The notes under the pieces: model-generated
What the model saw: the letters and a program-made list of their open reading frames with translations, nothing else
What the model was told of the DNA's origin: nothing
Database searches by the model: none
Shown here: positions 1 through 11,844 of the stretch, one piece after another
Layout of the letters: the number at the start of each line of letters is the position of its first letter
Position numbering within the stretch: the stretch's first letter is position 1
Origin: Inia geoffrensis
Lineage: Eukaryota > Chordata > Mammalia > Artiodactyla > Iniidae
DNA: 64,000 nt
Direction: 5' to 3'
Assembly (NCBI GenBank): GCA_036417435.1
Contig: CM070910.1
Location: forward strand, 12,279,501-12,343,500
Program-made: the position numbers and the translations under genes

Positions 1-247
1 GTTAACTAAAATTGAGAAACTGATTATTATGAAGAAATGACTCCCTAGTTAAACATTCCTAAAACAAGATCTCACAGGTGCTGAGGATTAGTAAGAAGAG
101 TTGGTACACAAGTTGGGAACTATTATAATAATTAACAGAAGAGCAACGCAAAACTACTGTTCCCTTGCTACAAACTCTGTGATTGTGAACCAAGTTACTC
201 CAACTCTGAATTTGTCTCCCTACGTGTAAAAGGAATACAAGCACAGT

Positions 248-480
248 GATTATAAAAAATATTGTATTATAAATTTCAAAGTTGCTAAGAAACTAAATCT
301 TAATTGTTCCCACCACAAAAAAGAAATGATAATTATTTGACATGATAGAGGTGTTAGCTAACACTACAGAGGTAATCATATCCCAATATATAATCATATC
401 AAATCAATATGCTGTACACCTTAAACTTACACAATGCTGTATGTCAATTAAATCTCAATAAAATTTTTTTAAAAAAATTA
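248..480 (+). mobile_element. L1 3' end
   Basis: Matches the artiodactyl/cetacean L1 tail: 'gacatgatagaggtgttagc', 'ctgtacaccttaaacttaca', 'tgtatgtcaattaaatctca' and a terminal AATAAAA plus A-run. 5'-truncated. Confidence 0.75.
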
Positions 481-1595
481 CTCTTACTCTAATGACATTT
501 ACACTGAAAGAAAAGAAAGCAGCATAAAAATTAAGAGCCAAAAAGAGCATTAAAGAACTGTTCCAAAAAAAAGAAAAAAAAAAAAAGACCTGTTCCAAGT
601 GTCTTAATTTATGAAGGAACAGGCTCCCCAAAGACAAGTAACATTTTCAAGGTTTAGAAATAAATTAAAGCTAAAATTAGAATTAAAGTTCTATTAAGTC
701 TTTATTCCACAAAATTGACCAAAAAGTTGGTAAATAAGTATATGTTTGAGAACAAATCAAAATGTTTTTAAAGCACAGTCCTGGCTTATACCTTTAAAAT
801 GGTACAATAAAAATAAAATTCTTAACAACACAGCAAGATAATTTTCAACTTTACCCTGAGCTGTATTGTTTGGTCCTAATTCAGTACTCATACATCCTTC
901 ACATTATTTACTTCTTACCTCACCATTCACCTTGAGCATCCTACCTACCATCCACCCACTTGTTTTTCATCTTTGATTTCCTATTTAATGGTCAACCTTT
1001 GGTATAACCAGCAGAATCCACTGCAACCAATGCTAGTTTTTGAGGTTCTTTTTTGAGCAGTTTTACCTATTTGAAAAGGTTGTGATTCATGACTTTTATT
1101 CTTTCTTAACAATCTTATTATGAAGAACAAAGAGAAAATCTACTTTTAATATTCTACCAAATTTTATCTTATGATCTTGCAGTTAGCATTAATTAGGTCC
1201 ACTGGACCCTTAGCTATATCTAAGATATGTTATGGGATCGTAGAGGTCTTATTTTCCTATATACTGAAACATTTTGCCATTTCACCATCCTAAGAATTAT
1301 TCCATTATTACTCATCAATTACTCCCAACTGTAGCCAAAAAGACTAAAATAATAACAACAAAAAAAATGGAATTGTTGAGAAGGGTGATTCAACAGTGAA
1401 ACCATCATCATTCAGGTTTACTGCATCACCAAAACCACTGCATTATATTTCAAGAAGGTATAAATAAGACTGGAGACATTATCTGTAGTCTGCTTTTAGC
1501 TTTCCTTGGACAATGGATATTTAGATGTTTCATTTTCTGTCCATAATGGTAAAGAGAAGAAAACTGACAAAGAAACATATTTCACACACAAAAAG

Positions 1596-1711
1596 TTTTT
1601 TTTTTTTTGGGCGCAAAGCCTGTGGGATCTTAGCTCCCCGATCAGGGATTGAACCCGTGCCCTTGCCAGTGTAAGTGCAGGGTCCAAACCACTGGACGAC
1701 CAGGAATTCCC
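1596..1711 (-). repeat. CHR SINE, tRNA-head-only form
   Basis: Poly-T, then 'gggatcttagctccccgatc' and 'actggacgaccaggaattcc': only the ~110-bp tRNA-Glu-like part is present, without the long 3' body seen in other copies. Confidence 0.85.
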
Positions 1712-2289
1712 AATATTTCACCAACACTTAGACAAAGCAGATGATGAACGCAAAAAAAAGACAGCAGCATTCTTGACTCTAATGGTAACGGTGGAATTTA
1801 ACGTTTAAGTGAAATATCAGACGGTGAGTTTTCAAATGACTGCATCCCAAACGTATTTCTCAAACTCAAGAGCTGATGAGCGAAAAATGTATCTCTAAGG
1901 ACAAAAATCTCTAAGGGTATTTTCATTCAATTAGTCATTCAACAGGAAGGACATCTTATAGTATTTTGGAACAAGAAGCTGGACTGTTTGTTTTGTTAAA
2001 AGAACATGTGACATTTGAACTTAGTTGACATAAAAAGGTTTGCTATATTTCAACTGTATTAAAATTCCTAATTATGTTTACTTTCCCCTATCCCTTTAGC
2101 CTCACTTTTAAATTATTTGTAAGATGACTAAAAAATATTTTAAAAAAACCAAAAAGACTCCATAGGACTCAGGTGGCAAATGACTTTTTACCCTGATATA
2201 CTGATATACGTCCTTAGTATACATCCTGGTATATTCATCTTTAGTTTCTTCAACAATGTCTTCAGGCAAAGCATCAGTGATAATACTGA

Positions 2290-2520
2290 GGGACTTCCCT
2301 GGTGGTCCAGTGGTTAAGAATCTGCCTTCCAATGCAGGGGGCCCGGGTTCAATCCCTGGTCAGGGAACTAACATCCCACATGCTGCGAGGTAACTAAGCC
2401 CACACCGCAACTACTGAGCCCACGTGCCACAACGAAAGACCCTGCATATCGCAACAAAGATCCCACGTGCCACAACTGAGACCTGACTCAGCCAAATAAA
2501 TAAATAAATATATAAATAAT
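2290..2520 (+). repeat. CHR SINE
   Basis: Starts 'gggacttccctggtggtcca', has the B-box-like 'gggttcaatccctgg', body with 'cccacgtgccacaac' repeats and an (AAAT)n tail. Antisense to SCAF8; its left edge supplies an AG dinucleotide next to the open stretch at 2192-2289. Confidence 0.9.
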
Positions 2521-3973
2521 AAAGATAATATCGAAAAACAGAAGACAAGGATAACAGCAGTTAGCAGAGACTTTTTTCAAAGTTGGATTAACATTCACCA
2601 AGTATCACATTTTGATCCCTTATAAATCTACTTTCCTCTATTTTTTTCTGTATAAGTGGCAGGAAAGACTTTGTCAAAGACCTTACTGAAATCCACACAT
2701 GTTATGCTACACCTACAGCATTTTCCTAATTTATGAGTCTAATAACCTTACAACATCAACCTCAGTATCCTGAAATGCAACTCAGGTCTATTCATGTATC
2801 ACCCATCTTAGTTACCATGTTCAACTCTCCTCTTTCCATTATATTCTCCTCTACAAAAAACTACTGAAGCAACGTAAGTTACATATTTCTGATATCCCAC
2901 TGACAGCTCTTTATTAAGTAGCTGAATCTTCTATAGTCTTTTTATTCCTAACATTCTTTTTAAAGCCCTTTTATTAGTCTTATCATTTTTATCATCAGCA
3001 CTTCATTCTGAGTTATGACTCTGACATCTTTTGGATATCCTGATAAAACAGTTATCAAAATCACAACTCCAACTTACTCAAGACAATAGAAATCATTACT
3101 CTTATGATATGATTGTTAGTCCCTTCACAATTCAACCATTCTCAGAAAGTGCTCCCATTTTCCACTGGTTTTCCATCATTAGATAAAAGACCTCAACCCA
3201 CACCCAAGCGTGGTCAAGGCTGCAAGGAACAGAGCGGCACTAGGAAACCTATTTTTCTCTCTGAGGCGCTCTAATAAATTTTAGGCAGCCACACGGAGCT
3301 TATGGGTAAACAAAAATGCTTAATTTTTCTGCATGTTTCACCCCATCTTAAATACACTAAAGGCAACTGGTTTGATAGAGCCAATTACACAACTTACTAA
3401 ATTTGTTACTCTGTTGATGTTTACTTTTCAATTTTAAATTTGTGATAGGTTTTAAACACTATTCACCTTACGCATTAGAAAAGTTGCTTTTTTTCTTCAC
3501 TACTCCCTTTTCTTCACTGCTTATTTTTGAATAAGGAAGCTTTTAAGAACATCTACTCCTTTCAAAGAGATCTTATTACTGTATCTTCTAAAATTCTGGA
3601 GATGATATAGAGTAATCACCTAAGACCAGAGTTCTTTTTTCTGTTTTTGGTTGGTGAGATTCTTAAAACAAAATCCCTCTCAAGTTTTTAGTAACTTTCA
3701 CTTCAGTAACTTGTTGTTAATTACAAGATCAAGATCAAGGTCAAGAGTACTACATCTTTACTGTCTCTGCTAAACCTTCATTCTACTGCTTCTGCTAAAA
3801 CTTCTGAAATGAAATTGGAACTAAGGCAATTCAAAAGTGTCACATCTATAGCTGAACAAATCTGTTTAGATAAACTCTTCCATTACTACTACCTCTTGCC
3901 TCTGTAACAGCTCTGACAACCTGTTTCTCTTCCTTGAGTCACAACTTACGTTTTTCTTTAAATAACATCCAGG

Positions 3974-4106
3974 TTTTGTTTTGTTTTGTTTTTTTTGGGG
4001 GCCACACTGTGTGACATGTGGGATCTTAGTTCCCTGACCAGGGATTGAACCTGGTCCCCTGCATTGGGAGTGTGGAGTCTTAACCACTGGACTGCCAGGG
4101 GAGTCT
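3974..4106 (-). repeat. CHR SINE, tRNA-head-only form
   Basis: Begins with a (TTTTG)n/poly-T tail complement and ends 'actgccaggggagtc'. Head-only class, moderately diverged. Confidence 0.85.
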
Positions 4107-4303
4107 CTAAATTTTCTTTATTGTGCTTTGTCTTCAAGTTTCTGAATTCTCAGGCAGATATATTTTATTTTCTTGATGTAAAATAATGCACCTACCCAAC
4201 TACTTCTATTAGAATTATTTCTACAAAACAAGGTATGGAATTCCATTCTCATAATTCCAGGTACAAGTTCCAACATACAAATATCATCAAAATCCAATTT
4301 ACA

Positions 4304-4566
4304 AGGACTTCCCTGGTGGCGCAGTGGTTGAGAGTCCGCCTGCCACTGCAGAGATCGAACACGGTTTCGATCCCTGGTCCGGGAGGATCCCACATGCCAT
4401 GGAGTGGCTGGGCCCACGTGTCACAACTGTTGAGGCCCGCACCCCTGGAGCCCAGGCTCCGCAACAAGAGTAGCCTCTGCTCGCCGAGGCTAGAGGGAGC
4501 TCACGTGCAGCGGCGAAGACCCAACACAGCCAAAAATAAATAAATAAATTTATAAAAAAAAAAAAA
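4304..4566 (+). repeat. CHR SINE with target-site duplication
   Basis: Full element with head, body and (AAAT)n/poly-A tail, flanked by imperfect copies of aatccaatttaca (about 4291) and aatccattttaca (4566). Unusual in the head: 'cagagatcgaacacggtttc' shows a small duplication of the B-box region. Confidence 0.9.
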
Positions 4567-5628
4567 ATCCATTTTACATTTACTCTTTGCATTAAAAGGA
4601 CAAGTTCGGGGACTATCCCTTCTAAAGTAATCCTCCCTCTTCCATATTCCCATAGTCCTTCACATATACCTCTATTTCAGAAACCAGGATTCTGCCTTGT
4701 GTTCATATAGATATATGCACTCCATTAGAGAAGAGCTTACTTGAGGCCAGACACTTCTCTGTTCATCTCTGTATGTATTAGCTAACAATGCTCATACTTT
4801 AAAAATATTTGTGGTATTGTATTAAATTCATTAGAGTCAAAAAGGTTTGATTAGGAAGAAGTGTGAGTGGGGGGAATTCCCAGAAACCCATATCCAAACA
4901 GTTTAACATCCATAAGTATTTCTCATATAGAGCAAAAAGAGGCTTTGTAATGGATTTAACCCTAGCTTCACAACAATTTGACATATTTTATCAATTCTAA
5001 GGTATGATTTTTCTTTACATTTTATCACCCTGAAATTTAGAAGATTCTTAAAACTCCAAGGGATGTTATATATACAAGTATTCTTAGCTATACATAAAAT
5101 AATGGTGGGTCTTAAGACTGATGATATATGATACTAACTGTGTACTTTAACAGTATATGTATCGATTTCACTAAGCTTCAATTTCCTACAACGTAAATGA
5201 TATTCAAAATACCTATCGCATAAGCATTAACTGTAATCATGCCTAGTAAAGCTCTTGCCACATACTAACAGTCTAAAGACAGCAATCTATTTTGTCATCA
5301 TCACCACCAACGACAGAAAATCATCACTATCTTGGCTTGACAGGGAATTGAGAGAAAAGGAAAGTTTTCAGCTGTAATACTGAAACACCGTCTCTGTCTT
5401 CTGTTCTCTAATTCCAGTATACTGAAATTAATGTTCTCAATGGATACATAAGTTGCCAATAAACATTTTGATTACCAAAACCCAAAATGAAACAAAAAAA
5501 CAAACAAAAACTGTAAAGGTCCTGAAAAGACTGATCTCCCTAGTAATAAACAGCTGAAGAAAAAAAATCACCAAATGACAGACTGTACATAGCAGTAACT
5601 CTAAAGACCACAAGATGGGGTTATAAAC

Positions 5629-5746
5629 CTTTTGAGGCTGTTGCTGTTCCAGGAGTTGCTGTCTGAGATGTTCAAGATTTTGCTGCTGTAGCTGTTCTGC
5701 TATCTGATGAAAGATGGAATTGTTCACAGATTCTGAAACATGAGAA
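5629..5746 (-). CDS. SCAF8: SCAF8 coding exon 9 (residues 288-327)
   Basis: Completes Leu288 and reads SHVSESVNNSIFHQIAEQLQ, ending RQQLLEQQQPQK. The second half is a Gln-rich, coiled-coil-prone stretch (LQQQNLEHLRQQLLEQQQ). Acceptor 'ccttttag'; donor AAG/gtttat, the weakest in the window (no A/G at +3, no G at +5). If the donor is not used, the frame stays open for about 30 more codons into the intron before a stop at about 5535. The next family exon (beginning ATPQDSQEG) is not present in 1-5628 on either strand as far as I can see. Confidence 0.94.
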
Positions 5747-7502
5747 CTAAAAGGAAAAACAAGTGGAAATGTATATTAAAATCCAATAAAGATAATATAA
5801 TAACTGAATATTCAAAAAGAACACCCCAAAATGCAATTAAATGGAACATACTCTATCATACTCTACTATATGTTTACTTTTGAAATATTAACACAGAAAA
5901 TAGAATACCTCAGAACATTAATACGTTAAAATAGAAATATACTCTTCAACAGTATTTCAACAGATGGATCACGTGTTAGAGATACTCTGATGAAGATCTG
6001 ATATTACTGCCTCACAGTATTAAAATACATATAAATTAGTACTTTTTACATTACAGCATTTTAAGAAAATCTCAATAAAACACTTATAAAAAGAGTTAAA
6101 AGTATTTAAGCATTGTCACTCTAACTCCTTCTTTAAACTATGAGACAGGGGTAAAAATGTTCCATCAATCAGTATATGTGAAATCTACCATCATAATTGA
6201 TTATACACGTCATAAAACTAATCTGCTTTCTTCAGAAAAGCATTCACATTATTAGGTATGTTAACAGAAACAGTGTTTAGATAAGAGGAATTAATAATTT
6301 AACTATACTCTGGGAAATCCACACCTGGAATACACCTGGAATTGTGGGTGCCACAAGGCAAGACATGAACAAAAAAGAGGGCATCCCAAAAGGGGCAATG
6401 AGGATGGTGACAAGTCTTGAAACAGTTGGAAAAAAGTGTACTTCATCTGGAGCAAATAAACCTAAGGGGAAGAATGATACCTATCTTCAAATACTGGAAT
6501 GGCTATGTCTCAAAAGAAAATGGAGCAAATTTGTTTCCTTACTTCAGAAAGCAAAATGGATCAGTGTATAGAAAGCAAATCAAATAAGATTCAGTAATAA
6601 AAGATCATACAGTATTAAAAATTACCTTCTTGTCTTAGAAGGCATTAAAACAATGGATAAATAACCTATACAGATGGTTAAAGGAGATTACTACATTGCT
6701 CAGGACACTAACCTACATGATCTCAAATGCTTCTTGTAACTCTAGAATTCATAATCTAAAACATTAGCTTTTAATTTTTTCAAGTATAATCTCTATCATA
6801 AGCATATAACTGCAATTTTACATATAAGTATATTTTTAATATATTATCACAATATAGAAAACTAAATAACCACTGAAATAAGATTTCTAGAGGCTTTCCC
6901 CACTCATCATCCCTTTCCAATCCTCCCACCTTCCACCCCTACTCTCCAACATCCTCCTTCCCTCTGGTCCTCTCATGAACCCTCACCAGAGCTAAGGCTC
7001 TGCAGAACTGTATCACTGATTTAAAGAAAAACATACAATCCATTTCTTTAACAAACAAAATCCCCACAACCCTATTCCTTACCTCTGATTAGTCTGATCT
7101 ACTCCCAGAATTTAGTATACTTCCTAGTAGTGCCCACTGGCACTAGTAGCAAACGTCTTTCCTATTATTTTAAATATTCTTACAACGGAGTTAAATAACT
7201 TAAAGCCTAATATAGACAACAGAAAATAACACAACTAGATTTATCAACACATCAATTTTCCAGTAAAGAATTTTGATATATCCCAATTATTTGCAAAGTT
7301 CTTAGGAAGAGTCAAAATAACACAGGGAAGCAATAAGCAGCAATTTTACCATCTTTCTGTAATGTGAGAGCTCAAGAGCCTGAAATAATAACTCAACTCA
7401 CTCAAAGTACACTTAGTAGCTCAATGGCAACGTCCCATACAATGTTTATAAAGATAACAGAAAAAATTGATGGTTTATAAAGAAAAACATAACAACTCTT
7501 AC
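5747..7502 (-). other. SCAF8 intron 8
   Basis: AT-rich intron. The piece at about 6330-6590 (plus strand frame of 75 codons) resembles an old interspersed repeat rather than a gene: phrases such as 'aggatggtgacaagtcttgaaa' and 'cttcaaatactggaatggct' recall a mammal-wide ancient family whose name I cannot fix. A C/T-rich run lies near 6895-6970. The rest looks unique. Confidence 0.6.
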
Positions 7503-7582
7503 AGTTGAGAAGCTGGAATTTCCTTTTTGGGTTCTTCACTATGCTCAGAATCTTCCCCAAAATCAAACCTATCCATCAACTT
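7503..7582 (-). CDS. SCAF8: SCAF8 coding exon 8 (residues 262-287 plus 2 nt)
   Basis: Encodes KLMDRFDFGEDSEHSEEPKK followed by EIPASQ and two bases of a leucine codon. The sequence is strongly acidic with serines in acidic context (DSEHSEE), typical casein-kinase-2-like sites, though phosphorylation is inference. Acceptor 'cccacttag', donor CT/gtaaga. 80 nt: skipping this exon would shift the frame. Confidence 0.94.
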
Positions 7583-8214
7583 CTAAGTGGGAAAAGAAAA
7601 AAAAAGAGAAAGAGACAAATTTAAAAGTGCTTTGCACAAATAAAAGTTGCAAATGCTATTTTGAAGGTCACTGACATCCCATTAATTTATCTCTATCATT
7701 TAAAATGTAAATGTTTCATATCATTTTATTGTTATACTCCAATAAAACATTTTATTTGAGTGGATCTTTACTTTTCTTCAGGGCATTTTGACAGACATTG
7801 CCTTATGAAGCAAAACAATCATGACATGCAGGATAAATACCAATACTCTTAACTTTATAAAAGAGAGGATTAGGATTAAAATAATTAAGTGGCTTCTCAA
7901 TAGTAACATAGCTTGATTTAAAAAAAATCTAGAACTATAATCAACAGATCTGTTACTAGCACAGTTCTCTCAGAATGCTCCACTGTCTTCTAAATGGTCA
8001 ATTTAAAGACTTTTTGGAAGCTGCAGGCTAAAAAAGTCTAAGTAATAATCTAATAAATCAATATTTATATTTCTATGAAAATAACAGTAGCAGAAATAAA
8101 AATAATATGGATAACACTTCCAAAGTATTATAATATTCCCATAAATAGCAAGAATATTAAGCATATCACACAAGTTAAACATAAAAGATTTTCAACTTTA
8201 AAAACACTATTCTT

Positions 8215-8425
8215 GGGGCTTCCCTGGTGGTGCAGTGGTTGAGAGTCTGCCTGCCAATGTAGGGGACACGGATTCGTGCCCCCATCCGGGAAGATCCCAC
8301 ATGCCGTGGAGCGGCTGGGCCCGTGAGCCATGGCCGCTGAGCCTGCGCACCCGGAGCCTGTGCTCCACGACGGGAGAGGCCACAACAGTTAGAGGCCCGC
8401 GTACAGCAAAAAAAAAAACAAACCA
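8215..8425 (+). repeat. CHR SINE, young ~200-bp form
   Basis: Body contains 'gccatggccgctgagcctg' and ends 'gtacagcaaaa'. Flanked by the 11-bp duplication acactattctt at 8204-8214 and 8426-8436. Confidence 0.92.
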
Positions 8426-8627
8426 ACACTATTCTTTAGTTAGACCTCGATTTATCACAGCATAGTAACTTGTAAAGAAGCTTTCCTTTGAACTTTCACA
8501 TACTTTACAATTTTAATTCTAGCAGATTAAAATTATAGGACGGACACCATAATTAATATATTTGTAACATCCATAAAAACAAATTAGGAAGTATAAAAAA
8601 TAATCATCTGCCTCAACAGTGAATACA

Positions 8628-8942
8628 GGGGGCTTCCCTGGTGGTGCAGTGGTTGAGAATCCACCTGCCAATGCAGGGGACACGGGTTCAAGCCCTGGTC
8701 CAGGAAGATCCCACATGCCACAGAGCAACTAAGCCCGTGCACCACAACTACTGAGCCTGCCGCTCTAGAGCCCGCGAGCCACAACTACTGAAGCCCGTGG
8801 GCCTAGAGCCTGTGCTCCACAACAAGAGAAGCCACCGCAGTGAGAAGCCCGTGCATCACAACTAGAGAAAGCCTGCACGCAGCAACGAAGACCCAACGCA
8901 GCCAAAAATAAAATAAACAAAATAAAGTTATTTAAAAAAAAT
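8628..8942 (+). repeat. CHR SINE, long ~310-bp form
   Basis: Longer body with 'gagaagccaccgcagtgag' and 'cagcaacgaagacccaacg' before an (AAAT)n tail; flanked by agtgaataca at 8618-8627 and 8943-8952. Confidence 0.92.
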
Positions 8943-9198
8943 AGTGAATACACAATTTTACTGACCAGTTATTATTAGTCAAAAGAAAATATTCTAAATG
9001 TTTCCAGTGGAATTATAAAATTACTTAATTTCTTTCAGAATTTGAACTTTTTCTAATATTTGTATCTCATAGAGTATGATGGATGTTAAAATATAAAATA
9101 GTGCTACGGTAAAATGTAATTTACAGAATTGGAATATACATGATAGTACAGAAAATTCAGTTCTTCATACAGAACAGATCTCTTATCTTAGTTTTTAC

Positions 9199-9375
9199 CT
9201 TGTTGAAAGACACTCCCTGTTCTAGGGGATTAAGGGTGCTGGCTGCTGCAGCCGCTGCTGTGAGCTGTGCTGTAAGAGCCTGCAGCTGGACCACAAGGCC
9301 GGCATCCAGAGCCTGCAAGATGGAAGGCTGAGGCTTCTGCTGCTGTATCTGTAAAGTCTGTATTAACTGCTGAAG
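9199..9375 (-). CDS. SCAF8: SCAF8 coding exon 7 (residues 203-261)
   Basis: Starts LQQLIQTLQIQQQKPQPSIL and ends PLEQGVSFNK. It is rich in Leu and Gln, then has a run of seven residues that is all alanine (AAAAAA preceded by TA), consistent with an amphipathic helix and a low-complexity spacer. Acceptor 'accctttag', donor AAG/gtaaaa (A at +5, moderately weak). 177 nt, phase 0 on both sides. The segment after the alanines reads STLNPLEQG here; I recall NTLTPLEQG for human, so two substitutions are possible. Confidence 0.94.
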
Positions 9376-10311
9376 CTAAAGGGTGGGGAAAAAAAAAAAA
9401 GAAAATTACTACAAACAGGTGTTGGGTTTGTAATAAGAATGCTCATCTAAAACTTTTGGTCAATAAAATTTACCATTCTACAGTCTAGTGACCAAGAAAA
9501 AATATATACTAACTTGAAACAATTTAAAAAAAAGAAGACTTTTTGTGTGTGCCATATATAACACAGTCCTTAATAAGTCTGTCTTGCTTCTGGAAAGTCA
9601 GGGAAGTTTAAACAAAATAAAATGATCACACCAAGACCAACGGATAAAAAACCTCATCACAAGCAGACTTTTTTTCACTAAGCTTTTCCATCCCTTCTTC
9701 AATTAACTCAATCTCTGTAAAAGGACAAGCACTTACAACTGCTTTTACTATCATTCAGATTTACCATCTGATAACACATTCCTGAAAGCAGCTAAGAAAA
9801 TAAGAAATCTGTCCCTTGGAGCAGTCTGAAACTAAGGAAATTAAAGGTGAATAGTGTCAACCAGAGTTGAAAGCAACCCCTGTCCCCCCATTCACCCTCC
9901 CTCTTAAAAAATAGAGTAGTAAGATGCTGAAGATAGTTCAGTTCAGTAAACCCTATATATAACCTAGTAGTAATTAATACTTTCCTACTCAAGATGTAAA
10001 CCCAAGTTAAATCTGAAAATTATCAGTTTAGAATAGAAAAACAAAAATAGAAAAGCTATTGCTAAATAAGACATTTGCACTCTTTAAGTAAAGTTCAGTT
10101 TACAGTGTCAGTTTACAGTGGGAGAAGGTAAAAACATGCACGATGGCAGTAAGTAAAATAATTTCATCTGAAATAGCAACATTAAGAAACAAACTAGAGA
10201 CTTTACCTATCATACCAACATTTACTACAAACTACTAATGTGATAGGAAAGAAACTACAAAAACATATGATAGTTGAGCTACTGCACTGAGGAAGCTACA
10301 AAACAGGATGG

Positions 10312-10350
10312 ATGAATAAGAGGGAGGGAGAGAGGGAGGAAAGAAGAAAG
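10312..10350 (+). repeat. Purine-rich tract (GGGA/GAAA)
   Basis: Almost pure purine run 'aagagggagggagagaggga' continuing into 'ggaaagaagaaag' on the plus strand, so a polypyrimidine run in the SCAF8 transcript of intron 6. Confidence 0.8.
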
Positions 10351-10889
10351 TAAGGCAATATCACATTTCTCCTTTACACATTTTAAATGTTCCTTTTGAC
10401 ATCTCCATTTTCCCCCACAGCACTGTTATTCTTTCAGGCACCCAGGTTCAAACACTGCAGCCCCCTACTTTCTTTCCTCTGCTCTGACTTCATATCTTAT
10501 AGATCACTGTGTCGTCCTGACTCCTTGTACTATTCTTCCAGAAAATCCACACTCTGGCCAAAAGTATTTTCTTAATAGATGTCTTTTAAAATGACATTTG
10601 CTTTACGAATTACTTTCAAAATATCACAAAAGGTTAGTAATTCTACAATTTAATCTAATATCCAATTCAGTCTCCCAACTGTCCCAAAAATGTAGAAACT
10701 GGATCCAGTCTAAGATGATAATTGTTTTCTTACATTTGTAAATCACTAAAATGGTTCCATTTTTTTTTTGAGGTTGTCTTTTTAAAGAGTCCACAACTGT
10801 ACCATTTTTTACATATTCATATCACAATTAATCTGGATTTTAGAGGATAAGTTAAAAAAAAAAAACCAAACAGATGCTAGACTATCCTC

Positions 10890-11190
10890 ATATCTTGCCA
10901 TGACTAGTTCCATTTAAAGTCTCAATTCAAATGCCACTTTGTCAAAGATGCCTTCTCCTGGCTACCCTAATTCTGACCCCTTCTCCCAAACTTAGTCACT
11001 GTAAAGACTTACCCTGTTTTAAGTCATACATCACTACCTAAATAATGTTTTATACTCCTTTATTGTTTGTCTCCCCTTAGACAGGTATCTTCTCCAAGGT
11101 AGAAGACTTCCCTGCCTTGTTACTGGAATAACAATAGCACCTAATAACGTCTGGCACAAACTGTGCACTGAATCAATTGTTTTCGTGTGG
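10890..11190 (+). repeat. L2 remnant
   Basis: Diverged L2 3' part: 'atgccactttgtcaaagatg', 'tattgtttgtctcccctta' and 'gcacctaataacgtctggca' correspond in order to the L2 3' untranslated region. Confidence 0.6.
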
Positions 11191-11398
11191 AACGAATTAT
11201 TTGTAAAATACTCTTTAATGACATAAAAGTGTTCACGATGTATTACTAAATGAAAAAAAAAGCAAGTTACACAGTACTATATGTAGTGTGGTCATTTTAA
11301 AAAAATAAAACACATACTCCTTAGGTGGTGCATAATGAAACAATGTGTTAGGAAAATAATGAGTCCTAAATCATTGACATAATAAAAAAGCTGCTCAC

Positions 11399-11529
11399 CT
11401 GTTGGCCTTGAGGACTTTGTAAGATCTGAGCTACAGCTGCAAGTGTATCTGTATTTGTTATCTGAGACACCCACGGATCAGGTAAACCTTGGACAACATT
11501 GGCTGGAGTAACAGGTGTCACAGGAGTTC
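11399..11529 (-). CDS. SCAF8: SCAF8 coding exon 6 (residues 159-202)
   Basis: Completes the split glycine, then reads TPVTPVTPANVVQGLPDPWV and ends QILQSPQGQQ. It contains a short TPV repeat and the beginning of a Gln-rich, probably helical segment with no known fold. Acceptor 'ttctaaaag' before GAACT; donor CAG/gtgagc. Length 131 nt returns the frame to phase 0. A 57-bp tandem duplication lies about 190-300 nt upstream of its acceptor, within intron 5. Function of this linker region is not known from the sequence. Confidence 0.95.
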
Positions 11530-11720
11530 CTTTTAGAAAAGACATCAAATCCAACCCCAATAAATACGCAAGTACATAAATAAGACTTGGAAAAGTAGAG
11601 AGATTTGTTCTGTCACTTTTATGAAATATGTACAGATTTATATAAATGTAATTTTACTGTCTCCATTTTGAAAAACCATTACAGAATTAGGTATGTTAAA
11701 ACAACAACAATTAAAAAAAG

Positions 11721-11827
11721 ACCAACCTAAAAGAGCTATCCATACTTGTTCTCAATTAACTAAGTTATTAAAAAAAAACCGACCTAAAAGAGCTATCCAT
11801 ATTTGTTCTCAATTAACTAAGTTACTA
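11721..11827 (+). repeat. 57-bp tandem duplication
   Basis: Two head-to-tail copies (11721-11777 and 11778-11827+) of a unit containing 'cctaaaagagctatccata' and 'ttctcaattaactaagtta', differing at only a few positions. The copies are about 0.2-0.3 kb from the exon 6 acceptor. Confidence 0.9.
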
Positions 11828-11844
11828 GTTTAAAGGAACCTACA

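Larger units (their letters stand above)
1..5628 (-). other. SCAF8 intron 9, visible part
   Basis: Runs from the exon 9 donor to the window edge. It holds an L1 3' end near the left edge, CHR SINEs at 1596-1711, 2290-2520, 3974-4106 and 4304-4566, and a short protein-like open stretch at 2192-2289 described under findings. The stretches 480-1595, 2523-3973 and 4567-5628 show nothing I can name beyond AT-rich unique sequence. Confidence 0.85.
7583..9198 (-). other. SCAF8 intron 7
   Basis: Contains two CHR SINEs of different size classes (8215-8425 and 8628-8942). The remaining ~1.1 kb is AT-rich with no gene, RNA or repeat I can support. The left SINE lies about 630 nt from exon 8. Confidence 0.8.
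9376..11398 (-). other. SCAF8 intron 6
   Basis: Free of CHR SINEs. Holds a purine-rich tract (10312-10350) and an L2 remnant (10890-11190). A 62-codon plus-strand frame at 10387-10575 has pyrimidine-rich, repeat-like composition and no recognisable product. The rest shows nothing. Confidence 0.75.

Noticed and set aside
1..5628. Search for SCAF8 exon 10 left of exon 9
   Set aside because: No block with the expected ATPQDSQEG-type start and splice sites is visible; intron 9 simply extends beyond the window.
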